A stretch of DNA of 5,879 bases from Nitrososphaeria archaeon (GCA_014361085.1 JACIWG010000099.1:1-5879); one strand, 5' to 3'. Counted from the stretch's first letter, positions 1-5,696 are shown. The notes: generated by a model from the letters alone, not told the origin. Translations and numbers: made by a program.

Positions 1-22
1 TCACAATAATATTAGGAGTCAT
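1..22 (-). CDS. 5' end of a divergent gene, possibly sulfatase-type (partial)
   Basis: An ATG at 20-22 on the minus strand opens a frame reading MTPNIIV before the window ends. The pattern M-x-PNIIV is typical of the first beta strand of sulfatase and alkaline-phosphatase superfamily proteins, which commonly begin MxPNIIxIxxDxxR with the first metal-binding Asp a few residues later. A TATA-like element (TATATTT on the minus strand, about 41-47) lies some 22 nt upstream of the ATG, the spacing expected for a leaderless archaeal transcript. Only seven codons are visible, so both the gene and its family are tentative. A sulfatase next to a sugar importer would fit uptake and desulfation of sulfated glycans, but that is inference. 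Confidence 0.3.
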
Positions 23-112
23 ACTAGTAACTTTACTCTGAAATATAGGCGTAAAAGACTATTATTAACCCGTAATAGGGCTTTCAAAAAATTTTTTCAA
101 TATAACTATTCT

Positions 113-124
113 GCACATATGTGC
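113..124. promoter_or_regulatory. Perfect palindrome GCACATATGTGC, candidate operator
   Basis: GCACATATGTGC is identical on both strands and sits near the middle of the divergent spacer, about 50-90 bp upstream of the candidate TATA elements of the ABC operon. Shorter outer arms AGGGC (77-81) and GCCCT (123-127) are also complementary. Its half-site TGTGC is the core of the repeated box upstream of the UroD-like gene. A dimeric repressor or activator site is the simplest reading; chance is possible for a single 12-mer. Confidence 0.35.
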
Positions 125-231
125 CCTTTTTAAACGTTTTATGGTCAACAACTTTTTAGAAAAAGACTTTATTTTTTAAATATTATTTTAAAAAAAAGTT
201 TATTAAACCGCCAACATAACAGTTTGGTTCT

Positions 232-237
232 GAAGGA
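232..237 (+). promoter_or_regulatory. Ribosome binding site of the binding protein
   Basis: GAAGGA ends three bases before the ATG at 241. It partly matches the archaeal Shine-Dalgarno sequence, at somewhat short spacing. It supports the 241 start; the next in-frame ATG (340) falls after the signal segment and would remove it. Confidence 0.5.
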
Positions 238-240
238 AAT

Positions 241-1644
241 ATGAGCAATGAACCTAAAAAGGTTGATAGGAGAAGTTTTCTTTATGTTGGTCTTGGTGCA
301 GTAGCTCTTATTGCTATTGGTGCTGCAGCATATTTTGCAATGAAACCTCCAGAAGTAGTGACAGTAACTCAATCAACAACAGTACCAACAACTGTTTCTC
401 CAACTGAAAAAAAGTTAACTGTGTGGGCAAGGTCGGCTTTTGTGGCAGCAAATAATGACTGGATAAAGAAAATGTGTCTTGAGTGGGCGCAGAAAAAAGG
501 ATTTAAGATAGACATAAGCCTTATTCCAGTTTCGGAACTTACACCAAAGCTTATCGCTGCCATCGAAGCAGGTACGCCTCCAGATGTTTGTATACATGGT
601 TTTAATGCAATCTCGTTTGCAGAACAGGGTCTACTTGTGCCTTTAGATGATGTAGTAAATGAATTGGGTAAAGACGATATTCATCCATTCAAATTAAAAC
701 AGGCTACAGTAAATGGAAAAGTATATTGTCTCCCAGACCACTTTGAACTATTATATAACATTATTAGAAAAGACTTAGCAGACGAAAAAGGAGTAAAGCT
801 ACCCCCATCAAACTTAGATGAATTGTATGAAGCAGCCAAAATTTTAACAGACAAGAGTAAGAGTATTTGGGGCTTCGGATATCCACTTGGAAAATGTTAC
901 GATGCTGAAGGAATATTCCAATGGGTATGGTTTAATCTGGGTGGAAAAGTAATGTCCTCCAAAAGTTCTAAAGGTGTTGTTATAAAGGATGACAAAGCCT
1001 TTTTAGATGCTATAGCTTACACTAAAAAGTTTTGGGATGAAGGTCTAACACCCCCGGACAGTGATGGTTGGACAGATGCGTCTAATAACCAAAATTATAT
1101 TGATGGACGTATTGCAATTACTCAAAACCCACCAAGCATCTATTATTCTCTAATGACAGGTAAGCCTGAACTTGCAGCTAAAACAGTCATTGCACCAGCA
1201 CCTCCTTCAACAATAGATGGTGGAGAAGAATCTTGTTACATATTTAACAAATCAAAATATGTTGATGACGCCAAAGACTTAATAGTCTATCTCTTCAAAG
1301 ACAAAGAAGAATATAGAAAAGGCATGTGTGAAAATGGAAACTATTATTCTCTGCCAATATTCAAAAGTGCACTTGAAACGGTAAGTCAACAGTGGCAAAA
1401 AGGTCAGGCCGGGCTCAAGGCATGGCTAATAGATCCAAAAGAAGTTGTAGAAACAGTAAAGTGGGATCCTTACAGAGTTCTACCAGGATTGAATGATTGT
1501 GTTGGTGTCTGGGAAGATGTAAACTACGGTTACGAGCTTGCAACATTTATACAGAGAGCAGTGATTGGAAAAGAGGATCCAATAAAGATTAGGGAAGAGC
1601 TACATAATAGAGTTGTAGAATTGGCTCAAAAGAGATACGGCTGA
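241..1644 (+). CDS. ABC transporter sugar-binding protein (family 1), membrane-anchored
   Basis: This is an extracellular solute-binding protein that captures a substrate, probably an oligosaccharide or related polyol/sugar derivative, and delivers it to the two permeases encoded next. The N-terminus has a twin-arginine-like motif (DRRSFL, residues 9-14), a hydrophobic segment (about 14-34), and a Thr/Ser/Val/Pro-rich linker (about 37-58) with no lipobox cysteine. This is the usual archaeal layout, in which the protein stays tethered outside the cell. The mature domain begins near residue 58 (KKLTVWAR). It shows family-1 landmarks: the early ELTPKLIAAIEAGTPPDV stretch (about 103-120), a NGKVYCLPDH segment after it, and a DGRIAIT segment in the middle. 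The length of 467 residues is normal for the family once the linker is counted. The substrate cannot be read from the sequence. The gene is first of three in a tight plus-strand operon, 5 nt before the next. Confidence 0.9.
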   Translation: MSNEPKKVDRRSFLYVGLGAVALIAIGAAAYFAMKPPEVVTVTQSTTVPTTVSPTEKKLTVWARSAFVAANNDWIKKMCLEWAQKKGFKIDISLIPVSELTPKLIAAIEAGTPPDVCIHGFNAISFAEQGLLVPLDDVVNELGKDDIHPFKLKQATVNGKVYCLPDHFELLYNIIRKDLADEKGVKLPPSNLDELYEAAKILTDKSKSIWGFGYPLGKCYDAEGIFQWVWFNLGGKVMSSKSSKGVVIKDDKAFLDAIAYTKKFWDEGLTPPDSDGWTDASNNQNYIDGRIAITQNPPSIYYSLMTGKPELAAKTVIAPAPPSTIDGGEESCYIFNKSKYVDDAKDLIVYLFKDKEEYRKGMCENGNYYSLPIFKSALETVSQQWQKGQAGLKAWLIDPKEVVETVKWDPYRVLPGLNDCVGVWEDVNYGYELATFIQRAVIGKEDPIKIREELHNRVVELAQKRYG

Positions 1645-1649
1645 ACATA

Positions 1650-2504
1650 ATGCAACTGAAAAAACTTGCAGACTGGCTATACGTACTGCCAACTCTCTTA
1701 ATCATCACCCTTATTTTTATTTTACCTCTAGGTTACACCTTTTGGGTTAGTTTACAAGAAAAAGCTTTGGGTGGTGCGGCCAAATTTATTGGTTTAACAA
1801 ACTACTACAATATTTTAAGTTCACAAATATTGTATGTGGTTTTAACTAACACTCTTATTTACAGTTTTTCAGCTGTCTTTTTTAAAGCGTTAATAGGATT
1901 AGGTGTTGCCCTACTTTTAAATCAAAAATTCCCTGGACGCGGGCTATTAAGAGCATATTCTATAATTCCATGGGCTGCACCAGCATATGCTGTTGCCTTC
2001 TTTTTCATTCTATTGTATGATTTAAAGGGTTTTTTTAACCGAATATTAAGTTTTTTTGGTTTACCTGCATTAAGATATCTTGGACCCGAGCTTGCAATGA
2101 GTTCTGTAATATTTGTTAATGTTTGGAGAGGTTGGCCCTTCTTTTTCTTAGGCTTTCTTTCAGGTCTTCAAGCAATACCTCAAGAAATATATGAATCCGC
2201 TGAAATTGATGGTGCAACAAGATTTAAAAAATTCGTGTATATTACAATACCTAATCTTAAAACTGTATTCTTAACTGTTTGTCTTTTATCACTAATGTGG
2301 ACCATGGGTGACTTTACCACAATCTTTTTGCTCACACGTGGAGGACCATTGAACAAAACTTTAACAGCACCTATTGCTGCATACCTCAAAGCCTTCGCTA
2401 GTGGTGCAAATATTCCCGAAGCAGCGGCATTACTTGTACTAATTTTACCCATTTACATGGTTCTCATCTATCTGGTGATAAAATATGCCTATGGTAGAGC
2501 GTAA
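1650..2504 (+). CDS. Sugar ABC transporter permease, MalF/UgpA type
   Basis: This is an inner permease subunit of the binding-protein-dependent importer. It has six predicted membrane segments (roughly residues 10-32, 64-90, 104-124, 151-171, 205-228 and 258-281) and a cytoplasmic EAA loop at about 182-201 (YESAEIDGA, nine residues, then ITIP), the coupling element that docks on the ATPase. The N-terminal order LPTLLIITLIFILPLGYTFWVSL and the later LTRGGPLNKT motif are typical of the MalF/UgpA branch; at 284 residues it is the short form without MalF's large periplasmic insert. The start lies 5 nt after the binding-protein stop with no good Shine-Dalgarno site, so translation is probably coupled to the upstream gene. 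It overlaps the next permease gene by 20 nt. The partner permease must be the neighbouring MalG-type protein. Confidence 0.93.
   Translation: MQLKKLADWLYVLPTLLIITLIFILPLGYTFWVSLQEKALGGAAKFIGLTNYYNILSSQILYVVLTNTLIYSFSAVFFKALIGLGVALLLNQKFPGRGLLRAYSIIPWAAPAYAVAFFFILLYDLKGFFNRILSFFGLPALRYLGPELAMSSVIFVNVWRGWPFFFLGFLSGLQAIPQEIYESAEIDGATRFKKFVYITIPNLKTVFLTVCLLSLMWTMGDFTTIFLLTRGGPLNKTLTAPIAAYLKAFASGANIPEAAALLVLILPIYMVLIYLVIKYAYGRA
2474..2479 (+). promoter_or_regulatory. Strong archaeal Shine-Dalgarno site inside permease 1
   Basis: GGTGAT, an exact match to the archaeal anti-Shine-Dalgarno complement, lies within the last codons of the first permease gene and 5 nt before the ATG at 2485. It decides the start of the second permease in favour of 2485 over the second ATG at 2491, and fixes the 20-nt gene overlap. 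Confidence 0.7.
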
Positions 2505-3351
2505 ACAGAATGTTATAATATTAACAGTAATAGGCATTATCTTCTTATTACTTTTAGTTGGAATTCCATTCTATTGGGTTTTTAACTTATCTTTAACTCC
2601 TTCTGAAGAAGCTTACTCTCCAAATCTTTTCCCAACAAATCCAACACTAAACAACTATTTTGACCTCTTTAATCCTTCAAAAGCAGCTGAACGTGCAACT
2701 AGGTTCGAAAATTTTACAGGACCATTAATAAATAGTGCAGTAACCGCAATAATCGTAACATTATCTAGCATGTTTTTAGGGTCGTTGGCTGCATATAATC
2801 TTGCAAGATTTAATTATAAAGGAAAAACATATGCCTCACTATATATACTATTTGCTTATGTCTTTCCACCCTTTTTCCTAATGATACCCTTGTACATTGT
2901 AATAAATATGCTGAAACTTGGCGACTCCCTCTTCGGCCTAATTATAGCCCATTTGGCATATACCCTTCCCTTCTCTACATGGATACTCAGAGGATATTTT
3001 ATGAATTTGCCTAAAGATATTGAAGATTCAGCTCTTGTAGATGGATGCAGTAGATTTCAAACCTTATGGAAAATAGTTCTACCCATTTCAGCACCCGGCT
3101 TAGTTACAGCAGCAATCTTTTCTTTTACACTTTCATGGGATGACCTAATTTTTGCATTAGTAATTTTGTCAAGTCCAAACAATTACACACTCCCACTAGC
3201 AATCGCCTTTTTTATGCAAGGTGGTGAAGTATATGCATGGGGTGAACTTGCAGCCTCAACAATATTAGCCACAATTCCACCAGTAGCATTATATCTTCTA
3301 ATTCAAAAGTACGTTATATCAGGATTAACAGGCGGTGCAATAAAAGGATGA
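2485..3351 (+). CDS. Sugar ABC transporter permease, MalG/UgpE type
   Basis: This is the second inner permease of the importer, expected to form a heterodimer with the MalF-type protein upstream. Membrane segments can be seen at about residues 10-36, 81-105, 118-141, 146-168, 205-228 and 253-276. The EAA loop is at about 180-200 (EDSALVDGC, then KIVLP), and the C-terminus YVISGLTGGAIKG is the signature end of MalG-type subunits (usually GLTxGAVKG). The extracellular loop between the first two segments carries an insert around residues 62-78 (NPSKAAERATRFENF) with no obvious partner motif. Length (288 aa) is normal. The start is fixed by the GGTGAT site 5 nt upstream. No ATPase gene follows: the next gene is on the opposite strand and ends 38 bp away, so the operon appears to stop here and must use an ATPase encoded elsewhere. 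Confidence 0.93.
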   Translation: MPMVERKQNVIILTVIGIIFLLLLVGIPFYWVFNLSLTPSEEAYSPNLFPTNPTLNNYFDLFNPSKAAERATRFENFTGPLINSAVTAIIVTLSSMFLGSLAAYNLARFNYKGKTYASLYILFAYVFPPFFLMIPLYIVINMLKLGDSLFGLIIAHLAYTLPFSTWILRGYFMNLPKDIEDSALVDGCSRFQTLWKIVLPISAPGLVTAAIFSFTLSWDDLIFALVILSSPNNYTLPLAIAFFMQGGEVYAWGELAASTILATIPPVALYLLIQKYVISGLTGGAIKG

Positions 3352-3389
3352 AAACTCTATTTAAAATATTGTTCGATATAATTTATGTT

Positions 3390-4400
3390 CTAACTAATAT
3401 AATATTTGTATTTGTAAAATGTTTCAAGCATTGCCTTAACATTTTCTAGTGGCACATCCGGTCCAACTTCACCCTCACCTATGTACCCTCCATTATATCT
3501 TCCAAAAGCCTCAATTATTTCAAGCGCATGTCTTCTAACATCATCAGGTTTTCCAAAAGGCAATATTCTCTGTCTATCCAGTCCTCCTAGAAAACAGACT
3601 TTACCGCCAAACTCTTTTCCAAGTTGAAATATGTCCATTGTGGGAAGCTGCAGGTTCAGAACATCCGCTCCAATTTCTATTAGGTCCCCTATTATGTGCT
3701 TAATCATTCCATCACTGTGAAAGAAAACATGCATGCCCCCATCATGGACTGCCCTAAACATTTCCTGATATGCTGGCTTGAATATTTTTCTCCAAACAGT
3801 TGGCCTGATCATAAGATTATACTGTGTACCCCAATCATCTCTAAACCATACACCATCAGCACCCATTTTAGCAAACCTTTCAACCCTCTTTAAAATGTAT
3901 TCAAGAATTTTATCACGCAAAATATAAACTTCTTCCCTATCTTTTACAATGTCAACAAGTATTTCCTTCATACCCCTTAAATAGAACATCCTCTGCCAAA
4001 GTGTATCACCATCAACAAGAACATAATATATTCCATGATGTTTTCTAATAATCTTTTCCGCAAGAGAAAACTCAGGCCAATTTAATGGGTCAGGAAACTG
4101 ATAGAATGAAAGTTTACTCCAGTCATCTAAGGGATGCCTAATAACCTGACCCTTAAAATCATCCCTAGTCCTATACCATACACAACCCCACCTATCCCTA
4201 CTTTCAACCCTCAACTGAGGACTATATTCTTCCTCGTTCGCCATAGGCAAATAAACTATATCACTCGGATATCTCTCATAAATTTCCTCCAACAACCTAC
4301 CATACTTCAAAAACGCACCAGGCAACGTAGAATGCTTTACAGGAACCCTATCAGGACCAGACAATTCAATAGCCTTCACAACACGCTCCAAACCATTCAT
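3390..4400 (-). CDS. UroD/MtaA-fold family protein of unknown substrate
   Basis: This 336-residue protein belongs to the uroporphyrinogen decarboxylase superfamily, a TIM-barrel fold that also holds the corrinoid methyltransferases MtaA and CmuA. Landmarks (numbered from the ATG) are GADGVWFRDDWGTQ at about 180-193, the H-S-D-G motif at 228-231 followed by a GADVLNLQ strand, FLGGLD at about 270-275, and a C-terminal GP-VPLENVKAM segment. It lacks the UroD N-terminal arginine-rich substrate motif. It also lacks the His-x-Cys and late-Cys zinc ligands of the MtaA type: Asp230 stands where Cys is usual and there is no Cys near 308-316. It is therefore unlikely to be a true haem-pathway decarboxylase or a typical methyl-corrinoid transferase. 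I chose ATG at 4398-4400 because GGTG lies 8 nt upstream; a TTG directly before it would add one residue. It converges on the importer. Codon use changes sharply near 4131. Confidence 0.8.
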   Translation of the reverse strand: MNGLERVVKAIELSGPDRVPVKHSTLPGAFLKYGRLLEEIYERYPSDIVYLPMANEEEYSPQLRVESRDRWGCVWYRTRDDFKGQVIRHPLDDWSKLSFYQFPDPLNWPEFSLAEKIIRKHHGIYYVLVDGDTLWQRMFYLRGMKEILVDIVKDREEVYILRDKILEYILKRVERFAKMGADGVWFRDDWGTQYNLMIRPTVWRKIFKPAYQEMFRAVHDGGMHVFFHSDGMIKHIIGDLIEIGADVLNLQLPTMDIFQLGKEFGGKVCFLGGLDRQRILPFGKPDDVRRHALEIIEAFGRYNGGYIGEGEVGPDVPLENVKAMLETFYKYKYYIS

Positions 4401-4408
4401 CAAACCAA

Positions 4409-4412
4409 CACC
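4409..4412 (-). promoter_or_regulatory. Ribosome binding site of the UroD-like gene
   Basis: GGTG on the minus strand lies 8 nt before the ATG at 4400 (5 nt before the alternative TTG at 4403). It favours the ATG start. Confidence 0.45.
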
Positions 4413-4437
4413 ATATACCTAGATTCTAAATTTTTAG

Positions 4438-4445
4438 CTATAAAA
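4438..4445 (-). promoter_or_regulatory. TATA-like box of the UroD-like gene
   Basis: TTTTATAG on the minus strand is centred about 42 nt before the ATG at 4400. With the usual archaeal spacing of about 25 nt, transcription would start near 4415-4418, leaving a short leader that contains the GGTG site. A perfect 12-bp palindrome, TATTCTAGAATA (4461-4472), lies just upstream and could be part of the control region. Confidence 0.4.
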
Positions 4446-4479
4446 CTTAATCCCATAAAATATTCTAGAATATCATGCA

Positions 4480-4651
4480 TGTGCTAATTGGATCAGAAGT
4501 TTCATTTTTATGAAGTGTATCTTAACAATGCTATAAATTAGCACAAAAATAAGCCTAGGAAAACAATCCAAATAAATAAAATTGTGCTAATCAAACTCTG
4601 CCCATATCATGCAACAATAAAATTATTTAATAAAAAAGAGGATTGTGCTAA
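4480..4651. repeat. Cluster of four TGTGCTAA(T) boxes
   Basis: Copies lie at 4480-4488 (TGTGCTAAT, plus), 4537-4545 (ATTAGCACA, i.e. inverted), 4583-4591 (TGTGCTAAT, plus) and 4644-4651 (TGTGCTAA, plus). Copies 1 and 2 form a perfect 10-bp inverted pair (TGTGCTAATT / AATTAGCACA), as do copies 2 and 3 (ATTAGCACAA / TTGTGCTAAT). Copies 3 and 4 share ATTGTGCTAA as a direct repeat. Position upstream of the UroD-like promoter suggests binding sites for a regulator. The outer pair could also be read as the ends of a tiny 66-bp element, but no target duplication is visible. Confidence 0.6.
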
Positions 4652-4657
4652 AAAAAA
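4632..4657 (-). terminator. Probable T-tract terminator of the cupin gene
   Basis: Reading the minus strand past the cupin stop there is an eight-T run (4650-4657) and then a six-T run (4632-4637), about 45 and 65 nt after the stop. Archaeal transcription commonly ends at such U-tracts without a hairpin. The last TGTGCTAA box lies between and against them. Confidence 0.4.
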
Positions 4658-4701
4658 TTTTAAAGCATTTTCTAACGTAAAACAGGATGCAAGCAATTAC
4701 C

Positions 4702-5130
4702 TTACTTTCCTTCCTCCGCCTTCTTCAACCTTTCTCTTACACTTTTGCTCATCCATGGCCTGAAAATGTTTGCTCCGACACAGAATATCTCCACCTCCTC
4801 TTTTCCATCGTTTACGAAACCGTGAGGTACATCTGAGGGCAAATATATGCAGTCTCCAGCCTTCACCTTAGCCTTCTCATCACCAACAGAAATTGTTCCA
4901 GAACCCTTAATAATATAATAGACTTGTTCATGATTCTCGTGAACGTGGGGTTTAAGCTCTACACCAGGAGGAACAGTAGTAAGCCAACACTTCCACATAG
5001 CCTGCAAACACTCGCTCTCAGGATCCTTGTTAGAGCTTTCCTCTAGGAGGGTGCAGAAAAAGTCCCTGTACAAGGCTTCACCATGCTTAGGAACAACCTT
5101 AATCTTATCCCTACTCTGAATCCTAATCAT
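4702..5130 (-). CDS. Small single-domain cupin protein
   Basis: A 142-residue metal-binding beta-barrel protein. Cupin motif 1 is at about residues 56-76: Gly56, then H62-V-H64, H67, E68, Q69 and Gly76. Motif 2 is G92-x5-P98-x4-H103-x3-N107. The expected metal ligands are His62, His64, Glu68 or Gln69, and His103; alignment on the motif glycine puts Gln69 in the place of the usual Glu. It is a soluble cytoplasmic protein. Such small cupins act as isomerases, dioxygenases or sugar-binding regulators, and the reaction cannot be told from the motif. The lysine-rich tail (130-142) has no motif. There is no Shine-Dalgarno site at normal spacing, but a TATA-like box about 28 nt before the ATG predicts leaderless translation. 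The first 16 or so codons end almost only in G or T, the rest are mixed. It is co-oriented with the UroD-like gene but 298 bp away, so probably transcribed separately. Confidence 0.85.
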   Translation of the reverse strand: MIRIQSRDKIKVVPKHGEALYRDFFCTLLEESSNKDPESECLQAMWKCWLTTVPPGVELKPHVHENHEQVYYIIKGSGTISVGDEKAKVKAGDCIYLPSDVPHGFVNDGKEEVEIFCVGANIFRPWMSKSVRERLKKAEEGK

Positions 5131-5153
5131 ACACTAGAAACAAATCCTTCTCT

Positions 5154-5161
5154 TTAATAAA
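5154..5161 (-). promoter_or_regulatory. TATA-like box of the cupin gene (leaderless start)
   Basis: TTTATTAA on the minus strand is centred about 27-28 nt before the cupin ATG (5130). Archaeal spacing would place the transcript start within a few bases of the ATG, which agrees with the lack of a close Shine-Dalgarno site. Confidence 0.45.
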
Positions 5162-5170
5162 ATTTTCTAG

Positions 5171-5239
5171 CTAAAAATAACGGAATTCCATATCCTTTCC
5201 AAGAAACTCGATAAACTCCCTTTTAATCTTCTCAGACAT
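5171..5239 (-). pseudogene. 22-codon ORF, likely truncated remnant of an archaeal gene
   Basis: An ATG at 5237-5239 on the minus strand opens a frame of 22 codons ending in TAG at 5171-5173. The peptide begins MSEKIKREFIEFLGK and ends MEFRYF. The pattern M-S-E-x-(K/R)-E-hydrophobic-x-x-L-x-K-D-x-E-F-R-Y resembles the N-terminus of a group of archaeal proteins, common in Thermoproteota, that continue with a short hydrophobic stretch and a coiled coil (I recall these as DUF3782-like; not verified). Here the frame stops straight after EFRY and the cupin promoter follows. A TATA-like TTTAATAG at about 5268-5275 lies upstream. It is either the cut-off start of such a gene or a genuine micropeptide. 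Confidence 0.35.
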
Positions 5240-5370
5240 AGAACACACTCATCGTATGAGAATTTCCTATTAAACATTATTAAACAGAAAAACAATTACA
5301 ACATACAAATCTCAACACCCAAATACAAGTAGAACATACACCTACTAAACCAAGCACAAAAATTATCTAA

Positions 5371-5390
5371 TAAAAAGAAAAAAGAAAAGG
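5371..5390 (-). terminator. Pyrimidine-rich terminator tract of the zinc-ribbon gene
   Basis: On the minus strand a T-rich run broken by single C residues (read as CCTTTTCTTTTTTCTTTTTA) begins about 34 nt after the stop codon at 5424-5426. It is consistent with an archaeal U-tract terminator; no stable hairpin precedes it. Confidence 0.45.
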
Positions 5391-5423
5391 ATAATAATGA
5401 TTTGATTAAATATTAATTGCACA

Positions 5424-5696
5424 TTAACAAGGTTTCCTTAACTCCTGCAAGGTAGCCTTAAAAACACCCAACCTACGCCTAAACCTCCTAAGATCACTCT
5501 TCTTACACTCCAACTCGACCTCAAAACCCACATAATCACACCATTCACAAGTAACCTCAATACCAAGATGCCCATTCCTGTAAATAAAAGCCACCAAAGA
5601 CAATAGCTCACCACATTCAGGACAAGTAAAACGGGAAAAATCAAGATCTATCCTGTCATCAAAATCAAACTCATCTTCTTCACTCATAAAAAACAT
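5424..5696 (-). CDS. Small acidic zinc-ribbon protein
   Basis: A 90-residue protein of unrecognised family. It has an acidic N-terminus (SEEDEFDFDD, residues 5-14), a four-cysteine zinc ribbon (C25-x2-C28, 21 residues, C50-x2-C53), and a basic C-terminal helix (KKSDLRRFRRR, about 65-75). The knuckle spacing is like that of ribbons in transcription factors, including the elongation factor Elf1, but Elf1 has a basic rather than acidic N-terminus, so I do not assign it. The start is uncertain: Met1 (5696) or Met4 (5687, giving 87 residues). A TATA-like TTTTATAT at 5710-5717 would put a leaderless start at Met4, whereas TTTTTAAAG at 5720-5728 would suit Met1. Codons end overwhelmingly in G or T through the whole gene. 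No neighbour clarifies its role. Confidence 0.7.
   Translation of the reverse strand: MFFMSEEDEFDFDDRIDLDFSRFTCPECGELLSLVAFIYRNGHLGIEVTCEWCDYVGFEVELECKKSDLRRFRRRLGVFKATLQELRKPC

Larger units (their letters stand above)
23..240. promoter_or_regulatory. Divergent promoter region upstream of the ABC operon
   Basis: This is non-coding sequence, very AT-rich, lying between the left-edge minus-strand start and the binding-protein gene. It contains a small inverted repeat TATTA-ACCCG-TAATA (63-77), a perfect 12-bp palindrome (113-124), and A/T runs with TATA-like elements at about 175-185 (TTTAAATATTA) and 198-208 (GTTTATTAAAC, itself palindromic). Either could place a transcript start upstream of the ribosome site at 232-237. 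I see no RNA gene and no convincing small ORF here. Confidence 0.45.
4404..4701. other. 298-bp spacer between the UroD-like and cupin genes
   Basis: This is a non-coding region upstream of the UroD-like gene and downstream of the cupin. It holds the UroD-like promoter elements, palindromes TATTCTAGAATA (4461-4472) and CATGCATG (4474-4481), four TGTGCTAA boxes (4480-4651), and T-runs on the minus strand that may end the cupin transcript. I see no ORF or RNA gene. Its portion from 4481 to 4700 has balanced G and C (about 29 G and 31 C by hand count), unlike the flanking stretches. Confidence 0.6.
5131..5423. other. 293-bp spacer between the cupin and zinc-ribbon genes
   Basis: Apart from the cupin promoter and the 22-codon ORF, this spacer holds short inverted repeats CTCAT-CGT-ATGAG (5248-5260) and AGTAG/CTACT with a 9-nt loop (5328-5346), and the terminator tract of the zinc-ribbon gene. 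AGCACAAAAAT (5353-5363) matches 4540-4550 beside one of the TGTGCTAA boxes. By hand count the plus strand has about 22 G and 58 C, a strong strand bias in what appears to be mostly non-coding DNA. I see no RNA gene. Confidence 0.5.

Noticed and set aside
169..372. 67-residue minus-strand ORF over the binding-protein start
   Set aside because: It covers the AT-rich promoter and the signal-peptide coding region. The translation is Lys/Phe/Ile/Asn-rich with no recognisable motif.
2180..2452. 90-residue minus-strand ORF inside the first permease
   Set aside because: It is a shadow of the permease frame, which has a full set of membrane segments and the EAA loop; no ribosome site or homologous-looking motif supports the antisense frame.
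3352..3389. Hairpin terminator between the importer and the UroD-like gene
   Set aside because: The 38-bp gap is AT-rich but shows no stable inverted repeat and only short T-runs; termination there is likely but not supported by a definable element.
4134..4487. 117-residue plus-strand ORF opposite the UroD-like gene start
   Set aside because: It lies antisense to clear UroD-fold coding sequence. It is open only because the sense strand there uses G/T-ending codons, which removes antisense stops. Its translation is low-complexity in Thr, Ile, Asn and Pro.
4480..4545. A 66-bp miniature mobile element bounded by TGTGCTAATT / AATTAGCACA
   Set aside because: The ends are perfect inverted repeats, but there is no flanking target duplication, and two further copies of the same box lie outside, which fits binding sites better.
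4404..4701. CRISPR array suggested by the repeated box
   Set aside because: The repeats are only 8-10 bp, in mixed orientation, and irregularly spaced (about 35 to 60 bp), with no spacer regularity and no cas genes.
4404..5423. C/D-box sRNA or tRNA in the two right-hand spacers
   Set aside because: I found no paired C box (RUGAUGA) and D box (CUGA) at suitable spacing, and no cloverleaf-like GC-rich segment.
5438..5644. 68-residue hydrophobic ORF overlapping the zinc-ribbon gene on the same strand
   Set aside because: It is a frame-shifted reading of the zinc-ribbon gene. The Val/Leu/Trp-rich translation follows from the G/T-rich strand, and the other frame has the two CxxC knuckles and a promoter.
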